Source of the DNA: Cyclobacteriaceae bacterium
Lineage (GTDB): Bacteria > Bacteroidota > Bacteroidia > Cytophagales > Cyclobacteriaceae
Length of the DNA stretch: 64,000 nt
Direction of reading: 5' to 3'
Assembly: GCA_020436085.1 (NCBI GenBank)
Contig: JAGQYM010000008.1
Location: 1-64,000, forward strand
The notes under the pieces were generated by a model. It saw only the letters and a list, made by a program, of their open reading frames with translations, ran no database searches and was not told the origin of the DNA. Every line of letters starts with the position of its first letter. The first letter of the stretch is position 1. The position numbers were made by a program, and so were the translations under genes. This document shows positions 53,695 through 61,483 of this stretch, in pieces.

Positions 53695-54456
53695 ATGAAA
53701 AAGTTAATTGTGGGAATGGTGTTGGGATTAGTGATTTCCTCAGCACACGCGCAGGAGTACAAAGTGAACAAAAACAGTGGAAGACTTGAAGTTCATTTAG
53801 GTAAAGCACGAATTGAAGGGTACGATGGCAATGCAATAGTATTTTCTTCAACTGATCATCGTGACAAGACGGACGAACGTGCCAAGGGATTAAAGGCCAT
53901 TAATGGCCTTGGTCTTGAAGACAATACTGGGTTGGGCATTAATGTGTCGGAAAGTGGCGGTGCGGTTGTGGTTCAGCAATTGAAAAGAACTGACTCGCCT
54001 GATATCAGAATTCAAGTGCCCAAAGGAGTGATCGTTGCATTTCAGCATGATTCGCAATACGGTGGCAAGGTAAGATTTGAGAACATGGAGAATGAGATTG
54101 AAGTGTCAGCTCAATATAACAGTGTAGAGATGCGCAATGTGACGGGACCAATGACTGTGAAATCTATCTATGGACATGTGGAGGCTGACTTCAACTCAAC
54201 AATAAAAAACCCGATCTCGATTGTTTCAGTGTATGGCTATGTAGATGTCGCGTTACCGTCAGCCACGAAAGCGAACCTGCGTCTCGATACTTCTTACGGA
54301 GAAATATTTGTGGCGCCTGAGTTTAAGATTGAAGTAACTCCACAGGGCAACATGATCAAGTATAGTGACCGGGTTCAAGGCAAAATAAATGGAGGAGGAG
54401 ATTTGAATATTGATCTAAGCAGCAACTATGGAAAGATTTATCTCAGAAAAAAATAA
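53695..54456 (+). CDS. DUF4097-like secreted beta-helix protein, copy 1
   Basis: 253 residues with a signal peptide (ending AHAQE). The body consists of short beta-turn repeats (VRFENMENEIEVSAQYNSVE, MRNVTGPMTVKSIYGHVEAD) like the DUF4097/DUF2807 head-domain fold, and it ends YGKIYLRKK. It is about half identical by eye with the next gene, sharing GLEDNTG, PKG and ATKANLR blocks. Part of the sigma/anti-sigma operon, so it may be a periplasmic stress reporter or surface protein; function is unknown. Confidence 0.8.
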   Translation: MKKLIVGMVLGLVISSAHAQEYKVNKNSGRLEVHLGKARIEGYDGNAIVFSSTDHRDKTDERAKGLKAINGLGLEDNTGLGINVSESGGAVVVQQLKRTDSPDIRIQVPKGVIVAFQHDSQYGGKVRFENMENEIEVSAQYNSVEMRNVTGPMTVKSIYGHVEADFNSTIKNPISIVSVYGYVDVALPSATKANLRLDTSYGEIFVAPEFKIEVTPQGNMIKYSDRVQGKINGGGDLNIDLSSNYGKIYLRKK

Positions 54457-54481
54457 CGTGAATTATTTAAAGAAAGATTTT

Positions 54482-55243
54482 ATGAAAAGGAGTTTGATGT
54501 TAGTCGTTAGTCTTCTCTCTGTACTTACACTAAGTGCACAAGAGTACAAGCTAGCGAAGTCGAGTGGAAAGCTGGATATCCGCGAGGTGAATGAAGTTAA
54601 GATAGAAGGATATAGCGGCAGCGAAATTATCTTCATCTCAAAAGATTATCGCAGCGACAAGGATGATCGCGCGGCTGGATTGCGAGCTATCAGTAACCTT
54701 GGCCTCGAAGACAACACCGGTATTGGATTATCAGTGGTTGAAACTAATGGCGTCATTGAAGTGAGGCAACTGAAGAAAATGGATGGCCCTGACGTGCTGA
54801 TCAGAATACCAAAGGGTATTAGCGTCAACTATTCGCACACATCTCCTCATGGAAGTGATGTAAGCCTGAGGAATGTGGAAAGCGATATCGATGTTTCCAC
54901 TGTACACAACGATGTTACACTGGAGAATGTAACGGGGGCTGTGAGGGTGAGGACTGTACATGGAGATATCGATGCGATATTCCCTGCGGAAGTCAAGAAT
55001 CAATTGTCTCTCAATTCCACTCATGGTCATGTGGATGTGGCATTGCCCGCATCAACAAAGGCGAACCTGAGAATGTCAACGTCATGGGGCGAGATCTTCG
55101 TGGACCCTTCTTTGAAACTGGAACTTGACAAGACAGGTGACTTCGTAAAATACAGTGACAGACTCAATGCTAAAATGAATGGAGGAGGAACAGAAATAAA
55201 CTTAACATCTACCCATGACAACGTTTACCTTCGCAAAAAATAG
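54482..55243 (+). CDS. DUF4097-like secreted beta-helix protein, copy 2
   Basis: About 253 residues from ATG 54482 (MKRSLMLVVSLLSV); the frame opens earlier at 54428, inside copy 1. Signal peptide ends LSAQ. Closely paralogous to copy 1 along its length (EYKLAKSSGKLDI, GLEDNTGIG, LPASTKANLRMSTSWGEIF), ending NVYLRKK. A recent tandem duplication is the simplest explanation. Confidence 0.8.
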   Translation: MKRSLMLVVSLLSVLTLSAQEYKLAKSSGKLDIREVNEVKIEGYSGSEIIFISKDYRSDKDDRAAGLRAISNLGLEDNTGIGLSVVETNGVIEVRQLKKMDGPDVLIRIPKGISVNYSHTSPHGSDVSLRNVESDIDVSTVHNDVTLENVTGAVRVRTVHGDIDAIFPAEVKNQLSLNSTHGHVDVALPASTKANLRMSTSWGEIFVDPSLKLELDKTGDFVKYSDRLNAKMNGGGTEINLTSTHDNVYLRKK

Positions 55244-55979
55244 GTCCGCAAGAATTTTAGTACTTACGCTAACTTTAGTCAGCTCGTACGTCTTTGGCCA
55301 GCGGCAGATCGATGAAACGATAGCTGTGAAAAGTGGACAAACACTGAATATGAGATTTGATTATCCTGAGTTGATTCGAATCTCTACCTGGGACAAAAAC
55401 GAGATATCAATCAAAGGTACAGTTACCATAAACTTTGGTGCTAATGACGATGCTTTCGAACTCGATATTTCAAACCAGGGAAATGTAATTAGTGTGGAGA
55501 ATCACATCAAGAATATGAAAAGCCTTCCGCAAATAGTCACAATAGTTGATAACGGCAAGAAGATGATATTCAGAACCAAAGAGGAGTATCGGAAGTACAA
55601 AGCAGAGAACGGATCATCCTACGATGTGATGTCATGGGGAGTGGATATGGATATTTTACTTGATATCAAGATTCCTAAGACCATGAAGACTTCTGTTGAG
55701 TCAGTATATGGTATGGTTGAGATCAAGGACTTCTCAGCGCCATTGTCTGTTGTGGCGAAATATGGGGGAGTAGATGCTGCGTTGAATGAGACAATGGTAG
55801 GCGAGCTTAATGCAGAAACAAACTATGGGCAGATTTATTCAAACCTTGATGTGAAGTTTGGAGGGGAGGGGCTCAGAGAGAGAGATTTCTACACGCATGT
55901 ATCGGCAAAGCCTGGAAGAGGGCCTCGCTTTGACTTCGAATCAGAATATGGGAACGTTTACCTGAGGAAGTCGAACTAG
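55215..55979 (+). CDS. DUF4097-like secreted beta-helix protein, copy 3 (diverged)
   Basis: 254 residues. Signal peptide ends VFGQ. Less like the other two but shares their layout and tail, YGMVEIKDFSAPLSVVAKYG and EYGNVYLRKS. The ATG lies 29 bp inside copy 2, which implies coupled translation. A terminator follows at 56000-56037. Confidence 0.78.
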   Translation: MTTFTFAKNRSARILVLTLTLVSSYVFGQRQIDETIAVKSGQTLNMRFDYPELIRISTWDKNEISIKGTVTINFGANDDAFELDISNQGNVISVENHIKNMKSLPQIVTIVDNGKKMIFRTKEEYRKYKAENGSSYDVMSWGVDMDILLDIKIPKTMKTSVESVYGMVEIKDFSAPLSVVAKYGGVDAALNETMVGELNAETNYGQIYSNLDVKFGGEGLRERDFYTHVSAKPGRGPRFDFESEYGNVYLRKSN

Positions 55980-55999
55980 AACCTCAAGGATAATACTGA

Positions 56000-56037
56000 A
56001 TACCTCCAGTGTGACTTTCACTTGGAGGTATTTTTTT
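56000..56037 (+). terminator. Terminator of the ECF sigma operon
   Basis: ATACCTCCA pairs with TGGAGGTAT across a loop with an inner GTG/CAC pair, followed by TTTTTTT. It starts 21 bp after the stop codon of the third paralogue. Confidence 0.88.
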
Positions 56038-56080
56038 GCATCTTGCCGCGCAAAAATTTTTACAACCACAGATAATTGGG

Positions 56081-56575
56081 ATGGCGTTACTAGAGAAGCA
56101 ACTGTATATCAAAAAGTCTACACTACCAGATTCAGGCAAAGGATTATTCACAAAGAAGTTTATCAAGAAAGGTACACGCATTGTTGAGTACAAAGGCGAG
56201 ATCATGACCTGGAAAGAGGTGCAGAAGCTGGCTGACGACAGGAATGGGTATGTTTTCTATGTCAGCCGCAAGCACTGTATCGATGCTTTTAACTACAAGA
56301 AAGCACTGGGTCGATACGCTAATGATGCAAAAGGCCTCAGCCGAATCAAAGGCATCAAGACGAATGCTGAGTATGTGGTTGATAAAAAGAAGTGCTTCAT
56401 TGAAGCGCTCAAAGACATTCCAGCTAAGTCAGAAATTTTTGTAGAGTATGGGGCTGACTATTGGAAGGTGGTCAGAGATAATCTCAAAATTGACCAAGAG
56501 TGGGAAAAGAAGAACAACAAGAAGGGGAAAAAAGCAAAGTTGCCTCATCACAAGGCAACTAAGCGTATCGGTTAA
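56081..56575 (+). CDS. SET-domain protein (putative lysine methyltransferase)
   Basis: About 164 residues from ATG 56081 (MALLEKQLYIKKSTLPDSGK). SET features: SGKGLFTKKFIKKGTRIVEY (first SAM loop), YVFYVSRKHCIDAF, GRYANDAKG (in place of the usual RFxNHSC), and SEIFVEYGADYW (EYG near the end). A Lys-rich tail follows. The Asn-His of the canonical NHSC is replaced by NDAKG, so catalysis may be altered. SET proteins of this type occur in scattered bacteria; the target is unknown. Confidence 0.83.
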   Translation: MALLEKQLYIKKSTLPDSGKGLFTKKFIKKGTRIVEYKGEIMTWKEVQKLADDRNGYVFYVSRKHCIDAFNYKKALGRYANDAKGLSRIKGIKTNAEYVVDKKKCFIEALKDIPAKSEIFVEYGADYWKVVRDNLKIDQEWEKKNNKKGKKAKLPHHKATKRIG

Positions 56576-57018
56576 TTACTGGCTTGCCCTTTGGCCTGCT
56601 CGATGGCGGCCTCCATTTCTTCCTTCACTTTCTTAATTTTCTCCATCTGCGACTCAAGATAAGCCCGTGCTTCCTCCGCGTCAGATGAGTCAGGGAGCGG
56701 ATCAAACTGATGCATCCAATCCATCATCAGGTTGCTGGCAGAGTCGAGTTGAAGAATGGTGTTCTCAACCGATTCTTTTTTCTCCATCACCATGTCCGGG
56801 GTATTCGCTACCATCTCCTGCAGTTGAGACTTGAGTTTATAAATGTCTTCCATCTTGGGCATTACCTCATCGTGAACGTTCATCACCTGATCGTACAATG
56901 CCTGGTTAGGGTTTTCTTCCGCATCCTCTTCTGTATTAGTTTCGGATTGACTCGTAGGTTGTCCGCATCCGATTGCAAACAACAGAACCAGCAGAAATAG
57001 CTTATCAAATACTTTCAT
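56572..57018 (-). CDS. Coiled-coil lipoprotein of unknown function
   Basis: About 148 residues from ATG 57018 (MKVFDKLFLLVLLFAIGCGQ). IGC is a lipobox; after an acidic linker the chain is helical with heptad patterns (VMPKMEDIYKLKSQLQEMV, ESQMEKIKKVKEEMEAAIEQ). Function is unknown. It overlaps the SET gene tail-to-tail by 4 bp. Confidence 0.72.
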   Translation of the reverse strand: MKVFDKLFLLVLLFAIGCGQPTSQSETNTEEDAEENPNQALYDQVMNVHDEVMPKMEDIYKLKSQLQEMVANTPDMVMEKKESVENTILQLDSASNLMMDWMHQFDPLPDSSDAEEARAYLESQMEKIKKVKEEMEAAIEQAKGQASN

Positions 57019-57196
57019 AATACTCTCCTTAATATTGGTTTTCAGTGGACACAAAGGTAAGTGTCATCGCCTTAATTCCTGTTAAAATTCCTTCCAAACG
57101 CCAGTTAGGACGATGAATTTTTTTAAAAATTTACATGACGAACGCGGCTCACAAAGAATATTTCACTTTCTTAGCACTGCGAAAGCGAGAAATAAC

Positions 57197-57274
57197 ATGC
57201 TCAACAAGCGATTTTATTTTCACTATTTTTTCTTTCAAACCCGCACGGGACTTGATCGAGTAGCGCTTTGTTGA
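57197..57274 (+). CDS. Phe/Tyr leader peptide of the pheA operon
   Basis: A 25-codon frame from ATG 57197 to TGA 57272-57274. After MLNKR come FYFHYFFF: 5 Phe and 2 Tyr in 8 codons, as in the pheA leader of enteric bacteria. Then QTRTGLDRVALC. Within these later codons CGGGACTT (57246-57253) can pair with AAGTCCCG (57303-57310), the left arm of the terminator. Stalling at Phe/Tyr codons would free it to do so. The ATG lies about 180 bp downstream of the preceding, divergent gene. Confidence 0.85.
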   Translation: MLNKRFYFHYFFFQTRTGLDRVALC

Positions 57275-57299
57275 CAGAAACGATAACAAAAAGAAACTC

Positions 57300-57334
57300 A
57301 GAAAGTCCCGGGAAGCCGGGACTTTCTGCTTTTA
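57300..57334 (+). terminator. Attenuator terminator of the pheA operon
   Basis: AGAAAGTCCCGG, a GAAG loop and CCGGGACTTTCT form a perfect 12-bp stem followed by GCTTTT. It lies between the leader peptide stop and the pheA ATG at 57343. Its left arm can pair with the leader ORF (57246-57253). Confidence 0.9.
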
Positions 57335-57342
57335 GAGGGTTT

Positions 57343-58182
57343 ATGAATAAGAAGCAAAAAGTAAGAGTAGCTATTCAAGGCATCGCCACCAGTTTTCACG
57401 AAGTGGCTGCCATGCAATACTTCGGAACAGATATTCAGACTATTGAATGCCTTAGCTTTCACGCCTTGTGTGAGTCTTTGAATGATAACACTGCAGACTA
57501 TGCAGTAATGGCGATTGAAAACTCAATAGCGGGTAGCATTCTCCCAAACTACTTTCTTTTACAACAAAATCATTTCAATATCCTGGGTGAAGTGTATCAG
57601 CCCATTCACATGCATCTGTTGGCGCTGCCTGGTGTGAAGTTGAAGGACATCAAAACGATTGAATCTCATCCGATGGCTATTCGCCAGTGCTCGGATTTCC
57701 TGTATCGACTGCCCAATGTTGAGATTCGTGAAAGTGACGACACCGCTTTGTCAGCAAAAAAAGTTAGAGTCGAAAGTTTGAAAGACACCGCTGCCATTGC
57801 CAACGAGCAAGCAGCCAAAAAATACAAACTGAATATTCTTGAGAAAAGAATTGAAACACACAAAAAGAACTTCACCCGTTTTCTCATTCTTTCTAAAAAG
57901 GATGCAGTTCAAAAAACACCCAACAAAGCCTCATTGTCATTCGAAGTGGCTAATGAAGTAGGTAGCCTGGCCGATGCCCTGATGACTTTCAAGAATGAAG
58001 GCATCAACCTTACGAAGATTCAGTCGGTACCCATCATTGGCAAACCAAGTGAATACACGATTCACATAGATGTGGAATGGAAGAAGAGGAAAAGTTATGA
58101 TGACGCCATTCGATTGGTATTGCGACAGGTGCGAAATCTGAATGTGATGGGCGAATACAAAAAGGCAGCGATTAAATTTTAA
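57343..58182 (+). CDS. pheA: Prephenate dehydratase
   Basis: 279 residues from ATG 57343 (MNKKQKVRVAIQGI); the open frame reaches back to 57268, over the terminator, which cannot be coding. The catalytic domain shows YAVMAIENSIAGSI, ESHPMAIRQCSDFL and KKNFTRFLIL (the TRF motif), and an ACT domain follows from about 200 (SLSFEVANEVGSLADALMTF). No chorismate mutase is fused; that activity is on the DAHP synthase at 60288. First gene of the aromatic operon. Confidence 0.93.
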   Translation: MNKKQKVRVAIQGIATSFHEVAAMQYFGTDIQTIECLSFHALCESLNDNTADYAVMAIENSIAGSILPNYFLLQQNHFNILGEVYQPIHMHLLALPGVKLKDIKTIESHPMAIRQCSDFLYRLPNVEIRESDDTALSAKKVRVESLKDTAAIANEQAAKKYKLNILEKRIETHKKNFTRFLILSKKDAVQKTPNKASLSFEVANEVGSLADALMTFKNEGINLTKIQSVPIIGKPSEYTIHIDVEWKKRKSYDDAIRLVLRQVRNLNVMGEYKKAAIKF

Positions 58183-58186
58183 AGAG

Positions 58187-59383
58187 ATGATTAAAACAGC
58201 AAAACGGATAGCGCAGGTTGAGGAATACTACTTCTCGAAAAAACTTCAAGAAGTTAGAAGTCTTGATTCTCCCGATTTTCCCGTAATCAATTTGGGGATC
58301 GGAAGTCCAGACCTTATGCCAGGCGAAGAGACTATTGCTGCACTTTCTAAAACAGCATCGCAGTCCACAAGTCACGGCTATCAAAACTATAAAGGTGTGC
58401 CAGCACTGCGTCAAGCAATTGCTGATTTTTCAAAACGTATTTATGGTGTTGATCTAAATCACAATGATGAGATACTTCCGTTGATGGGATCAAAGGAAGG
58501 TATCATGCACATCTCGATGGCCTTTGTAGATGAAGGAGACAGAGTGCTCATTCCTGATCCTGGTTATCCCACCTATGCTTCGGTTTCGAAACTGGTAGGA
58601 GCAAACATTGAAACCTACAAGCTAAGGGCTGATCGCGGATGGCAGGTTGATATCGAAGACCTTGAGTCTCGTGATCTCTCACAAGTTAAGATCATGTGGC
58701 TTAACAGTCCTCACATGCCAACCGGCAGTGTGATGGACAAAATCATTATGGAGAGAATTATTTCCCTGGCGAAGAAGAATAAGTTTTTGGTGGTAAATGA
58801 TAATCCTTACAGTTTAATTCTTAATAACCGCCCGGAAAGCCTGCTGTCAATTGAAGGTGTAGAGGACGTTGCGTTGGAGCTAAACTCTCTAAGCAAATCA
58901 CACAACATGGCAGGTTGGCGAGTTGGCTGGGTTGCGGGAAAGAAGGAGTTGATTGACGCTGTTTTGAAAGTGAAAAGCAATATGGACTCCGGTATGTTTC
59001 TCGGACTTCAAAATGCCGCAGTTGAAGCTCTCGGTCAAACAAAGCAGTGGTTTGACAATCTTAACGCCACATACAAAAAGCGAAGAAAACTTGCGTTCGA
59101 AATATTAGATGAGTTGGAGTGCGTGTATGATGAAAATCAAGTAGGGCTATTTGTTTGGGCAAAAGCGCCCGAGCATGTGCGTAGTGTTGAGAAGTGGATT
59201 GATGAAATTCTCTATGGCTCAAAGGTTTTCATTACGCCTGGGTTCATTTTTGGTGATGCTGGAAAAGAGTTTGTTCGGATTTCATTGTGCGCCAATGAAG
59301 ACAATTTGCGAAAAGCAAAGGAGCGAATTGAGAAATTAAAAATTGAAGGTAAGTCAAAACAAAGAATGAAGGCGGCATCATGA
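58187..59383 (+). CDS. PLP-dependent aminotransferase (aromatic amino acids)
   Basis: 398 residues, fold type I class I/II. GSKEGIMHISMAFVDEGD, PDPGYPTYASVSKLVG, and NSLSKSHNMAGWRVGWVAG, with the PLP Lys in SLSKSH, are visible. In this operon it probably transfers amino groups to phenylpyruvate and hydroxyphenylpyruvate, or to prephenate. It starts 4 bp after pheA and overlaps tyrA by 4 bp. Confidence 0.9.
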   Translation: MIKTAKRIAQVEEYYFSKKLQEVRSLDSPDFPVINLGIGSPDLMPGEETIAALSKTASQSTSHGYQNYKGVPALRQAIADFSKRIYGVDLNHNDEILPLMGSKEGIMHISMAFVDEGDRVLIPDPGYPTYASVSKLVGANIETYKLRADRGWQVDIEDLESRDLSQVKIMWLNSPHMPTGSVMDKIIMERIISLAKKNKFLVVNDNPYSLILNNRPESLLSIEGVEDVALELNSLSKSHNMAGWRVGWVAGKKELIDAVLKVKSNMDSGMFLGLQNAAVEALGQTKQWFDNLNATYKKRRKLAFEILDELECVYDENQVGLFVWAKAPEHVRSVEKWIDEILYGSKVFITPGFIFGDAGKEFVRISLCANEDNLRKAKERIEKLKIEGKSKQRMKAAS

Positions 59384-60276
59384 AAGTAACTGTTGTTGGA
59401 CTAGGATTAATTGGCGGATCAATAGCGCGCGACTTGCGAAAGAACGGTCTCACATCTGAGATTATTGGCGTTGATCAAAATGAGGCTCATGGCGATTTGG
59501 CTGTGCGACTAGGAATTGTTGACAAGGTTTCAACACTCGAAGCTGCATTGAGTGAATCGAACGTTTGCATTTTGTCGATACCTGTCAATGCTGTAACAAA
59601 GGTATTGCCATTGATTCTTGATCAGGTGAAAGACTCAACCATTGTAATTGACACAGGCTCTACCAAGGCAGCTATTTGCAAGGCCGTAAGTCATCATAAG
59701 AACAGAAGCCAATTTGTTGCAGCACATCCGATAGCGGGAACGGAGAATTCTGGACCCGAAGCCGCACTCAACGGATTGTTTGAAAACAAGACGATGATTA
59801 TTTGCGAAAAGCAAAAATCGTCAGATCATGCATTGCATGTAGCTGATCAGATTTTTAGAGCACTCAAGGTGAGAACAATCTTTATGGAGCCGGTAGAACA
59901 TGACAAGCACGTTGCGTACGTTTCACATCTCTCCCACGTGAGTTCATTTTTACTTGGACAAACCGTAATGGATATAGAAAAAGATGAGAGAAATATTTTT
60001 GCGCTGGCGGGAAGCGGTTTCGCATCGACCGTTCGACTTGCAAAAAGTTCTCCAGATATGTGGGCTCCCATTTTTGAACAAAATGTAGAGTATCTCAGCC
60101 AGGCACTACTGGAATATATCATGCACTTGCAACGATTTCACTATCATCTCATGAAGAAAGACACAGCTGAAGTGCACAGAATAATGAGTCAAGCCAACGA
60201 TATCAGACGTGTCTTGAGCGGTATAGAACTAAACGAACAAAAGAACAATAAAGTAGAATCATTAATTGAAGATTAA
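59380..60276 (+). CDS. tyrA: Prephenate dehydrogenase
   Basis: 298 residues. NAD-binding loop VTVVGLGLIGGSIARDLRKN, then VIDTGSTKAAI and FVAAHPIAGTENSGPEAA, catalytic His in HVAYVSHLSHVSSFLL. It converts prephenate to 4-hydroxyphenylpyruvate for tyrosine. The frame lacks a fused chorismate mutase or ACT domain. Confidence 0.93.
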   Translation: MKVTVVGLGLIGGSIARDLRKNGLTSEIIGVDQNEAHGDLAVRLGIVDKVSTLEAALSESNVCILSIPVNAVTKVLPLILDQVKDSTIVIDTGSTKAAICKAVSHHKNRSQFVAAHPIAGTENSGPEAALNGLFENKTMIICEKQKSSDHALHVADQIFRALKVRTIFMEPVEHDKHVAYVSHLSHVSSFLLGQTVMDIEKDERNIFALAGSGFASTVRLAKSSPDMWAPIFEQNVEYLSQALLEYIMHLQRFHYHLMKKDTAEVHRIMSQANDIRRVLSGIELNEQKNNKVESLIED

Positions 60277-60287
60277 ATAGAGCCAAA

Positions 60288-61388
60288 ATGAAAAAGGAAT
60301 TGAACATATCACCATTGCAGAGCTGGACGAAAGCAGACCGCCCATTGATCATCAGTGGTCCATGTAGTGCAGAGAGTGAAAATCAAATGGTGAGCACTGC
60401 AAAGCTGTTAGCAGCATTGGGGAAAGTGAACGTATTGCGAGCAGGAATTTGGAAACCTCGCACTCGCCCTGGCCAATATGAAGGAGCAGGAAGCGAAGGA
60501 CTGAATTGGTTGATCAAAGCGAAACAGGAGACTGGTCTTCCGGTAGCTACCGAAGTAGCCACTGCGGCTCATGTGGAAGAATGTCTCAGGGCCGGTGTCG
60601 ATATCCTTTGGGTAGGCGCGCGTACTACCGTCAATCCATTTTCAGTTCAGGAAGTTGCGAATGCTCTGCAAGGAGTTGATGTGCCTGTGTTGGTGAAGAA
60701 CCCAGTCAACCCTGATCTTGAGTTGTGGATTGGAGCACTCGAAAGATTGAATCGTGCTGGAATTAAGAAATTGGCAGCGATCCATCGTGGTTTTTCATCC
60801 TTCGAAAAAGGTCCATTTAGAAATGCGCCCATGTGGGATATTGCAATTGAACTGAAAACCAGATTCCCTGAGCTGGATATCATCTGTGATCCTAGCCACA
60901 TTGCTGGCCAACGTGAGTTGATTCCATTTATAGCTCAAAAAGCACTGGATCTTGATATGGCAGGTTTGATGATTGAGAGTCACATTGAACCGTCAGTCGC
61001 GCTTAGCGATGCCAAGCAACAAGTGACACCGTCTGCGTTAGGCAAAATCCTTGATGATTTGGTTGTGAGGACGCCTTCAACGGCCAATAAAGAATTCAAA
61101 AGCACACTTACAATACTTCGCGAGCAGATTGATCAATTGGATGACAAGATTATGCAAACGATGGCAGCCCGTATGAAAATCTCTGAGCAAATCGGAAATT
61201 ACAAGAGAGACAACAACGTGACTATCCTTCAGGTAAACCGCTGGGAAGAAATCATTGAAACCAGAATTTCTCAAGGTAATGCGATGGGATTGACTAGTGA
61301 GTTTGTTAACAATTTATTAAAGCTGGTTCATAACGAATCTATTCAGGTACAACAGAAAGTAATGAATACCGCTGGACAGAACGTCTGA
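60288..61388 (+). CDS. DAHP synthase / chorismate mutase fusion
   Basis: 366 residues. The first 265 form a type I-beta DAHP synthase (IISGPCSAESENQMV, RAGIWKPRTRPGQYEGAG, AIHRGFSS, DPSHIAGQRELIP). From about 275 an AroQ-type chorismate mutase follows (LREQIDQLDDKIMQTMAARM, KISEQIGNYKRDNNVTI). The fusion covers the first committed and a branch step of aromatic synthesis; in such fusions the mutase part also carries feedback control. It ends the pheA operon. Confidence 0.94.
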   Translation: MKKELNISPLQSWTKADRPLIISGPCSAESENQMVSTAKLLAALGKVNVLRAGIWKPRTRPGQYEGAGSEGLNWLIKAKQETGLPVATEVATAAHVEECLRAGVDILWVGARTTVNPFSVQEVANALQGVDVPVLVKNPVNPDLELWIGALERLNRAGIKKLAAIHRGFSSFEKGPFRNAPMWDIAIELKTRFPELDIICDPSHIAGQRELIPFIAQKALDLDMAGLMIESHIEPSVALSDAKQQVTPSALGKILDDLVVRTPSTANKEFKSTLTILREQIDQLDDKIMQTMAARMKISEQIGNYKRDNNVTILQVNRWEEIIETRISQGNAMGLTSEFVNNLLKLVHNESIQVQQKVMNTAGQNV

Positions 61389-61483
61389 TCTGGTTTTTCC
61401 GCCACCGGCACCACACATGTAGTTTGTGAGTTGAAACTTACTGCAGCCGCTGACTTTGGCTTTTTTTAGATTAAATTCGACTT

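Noticed and set aside
57268-57342. N-terminal extension of the pheA frame
   Set aside because: It would translate through the attenuator terminator and starts with TTG; the family begins at 57343.
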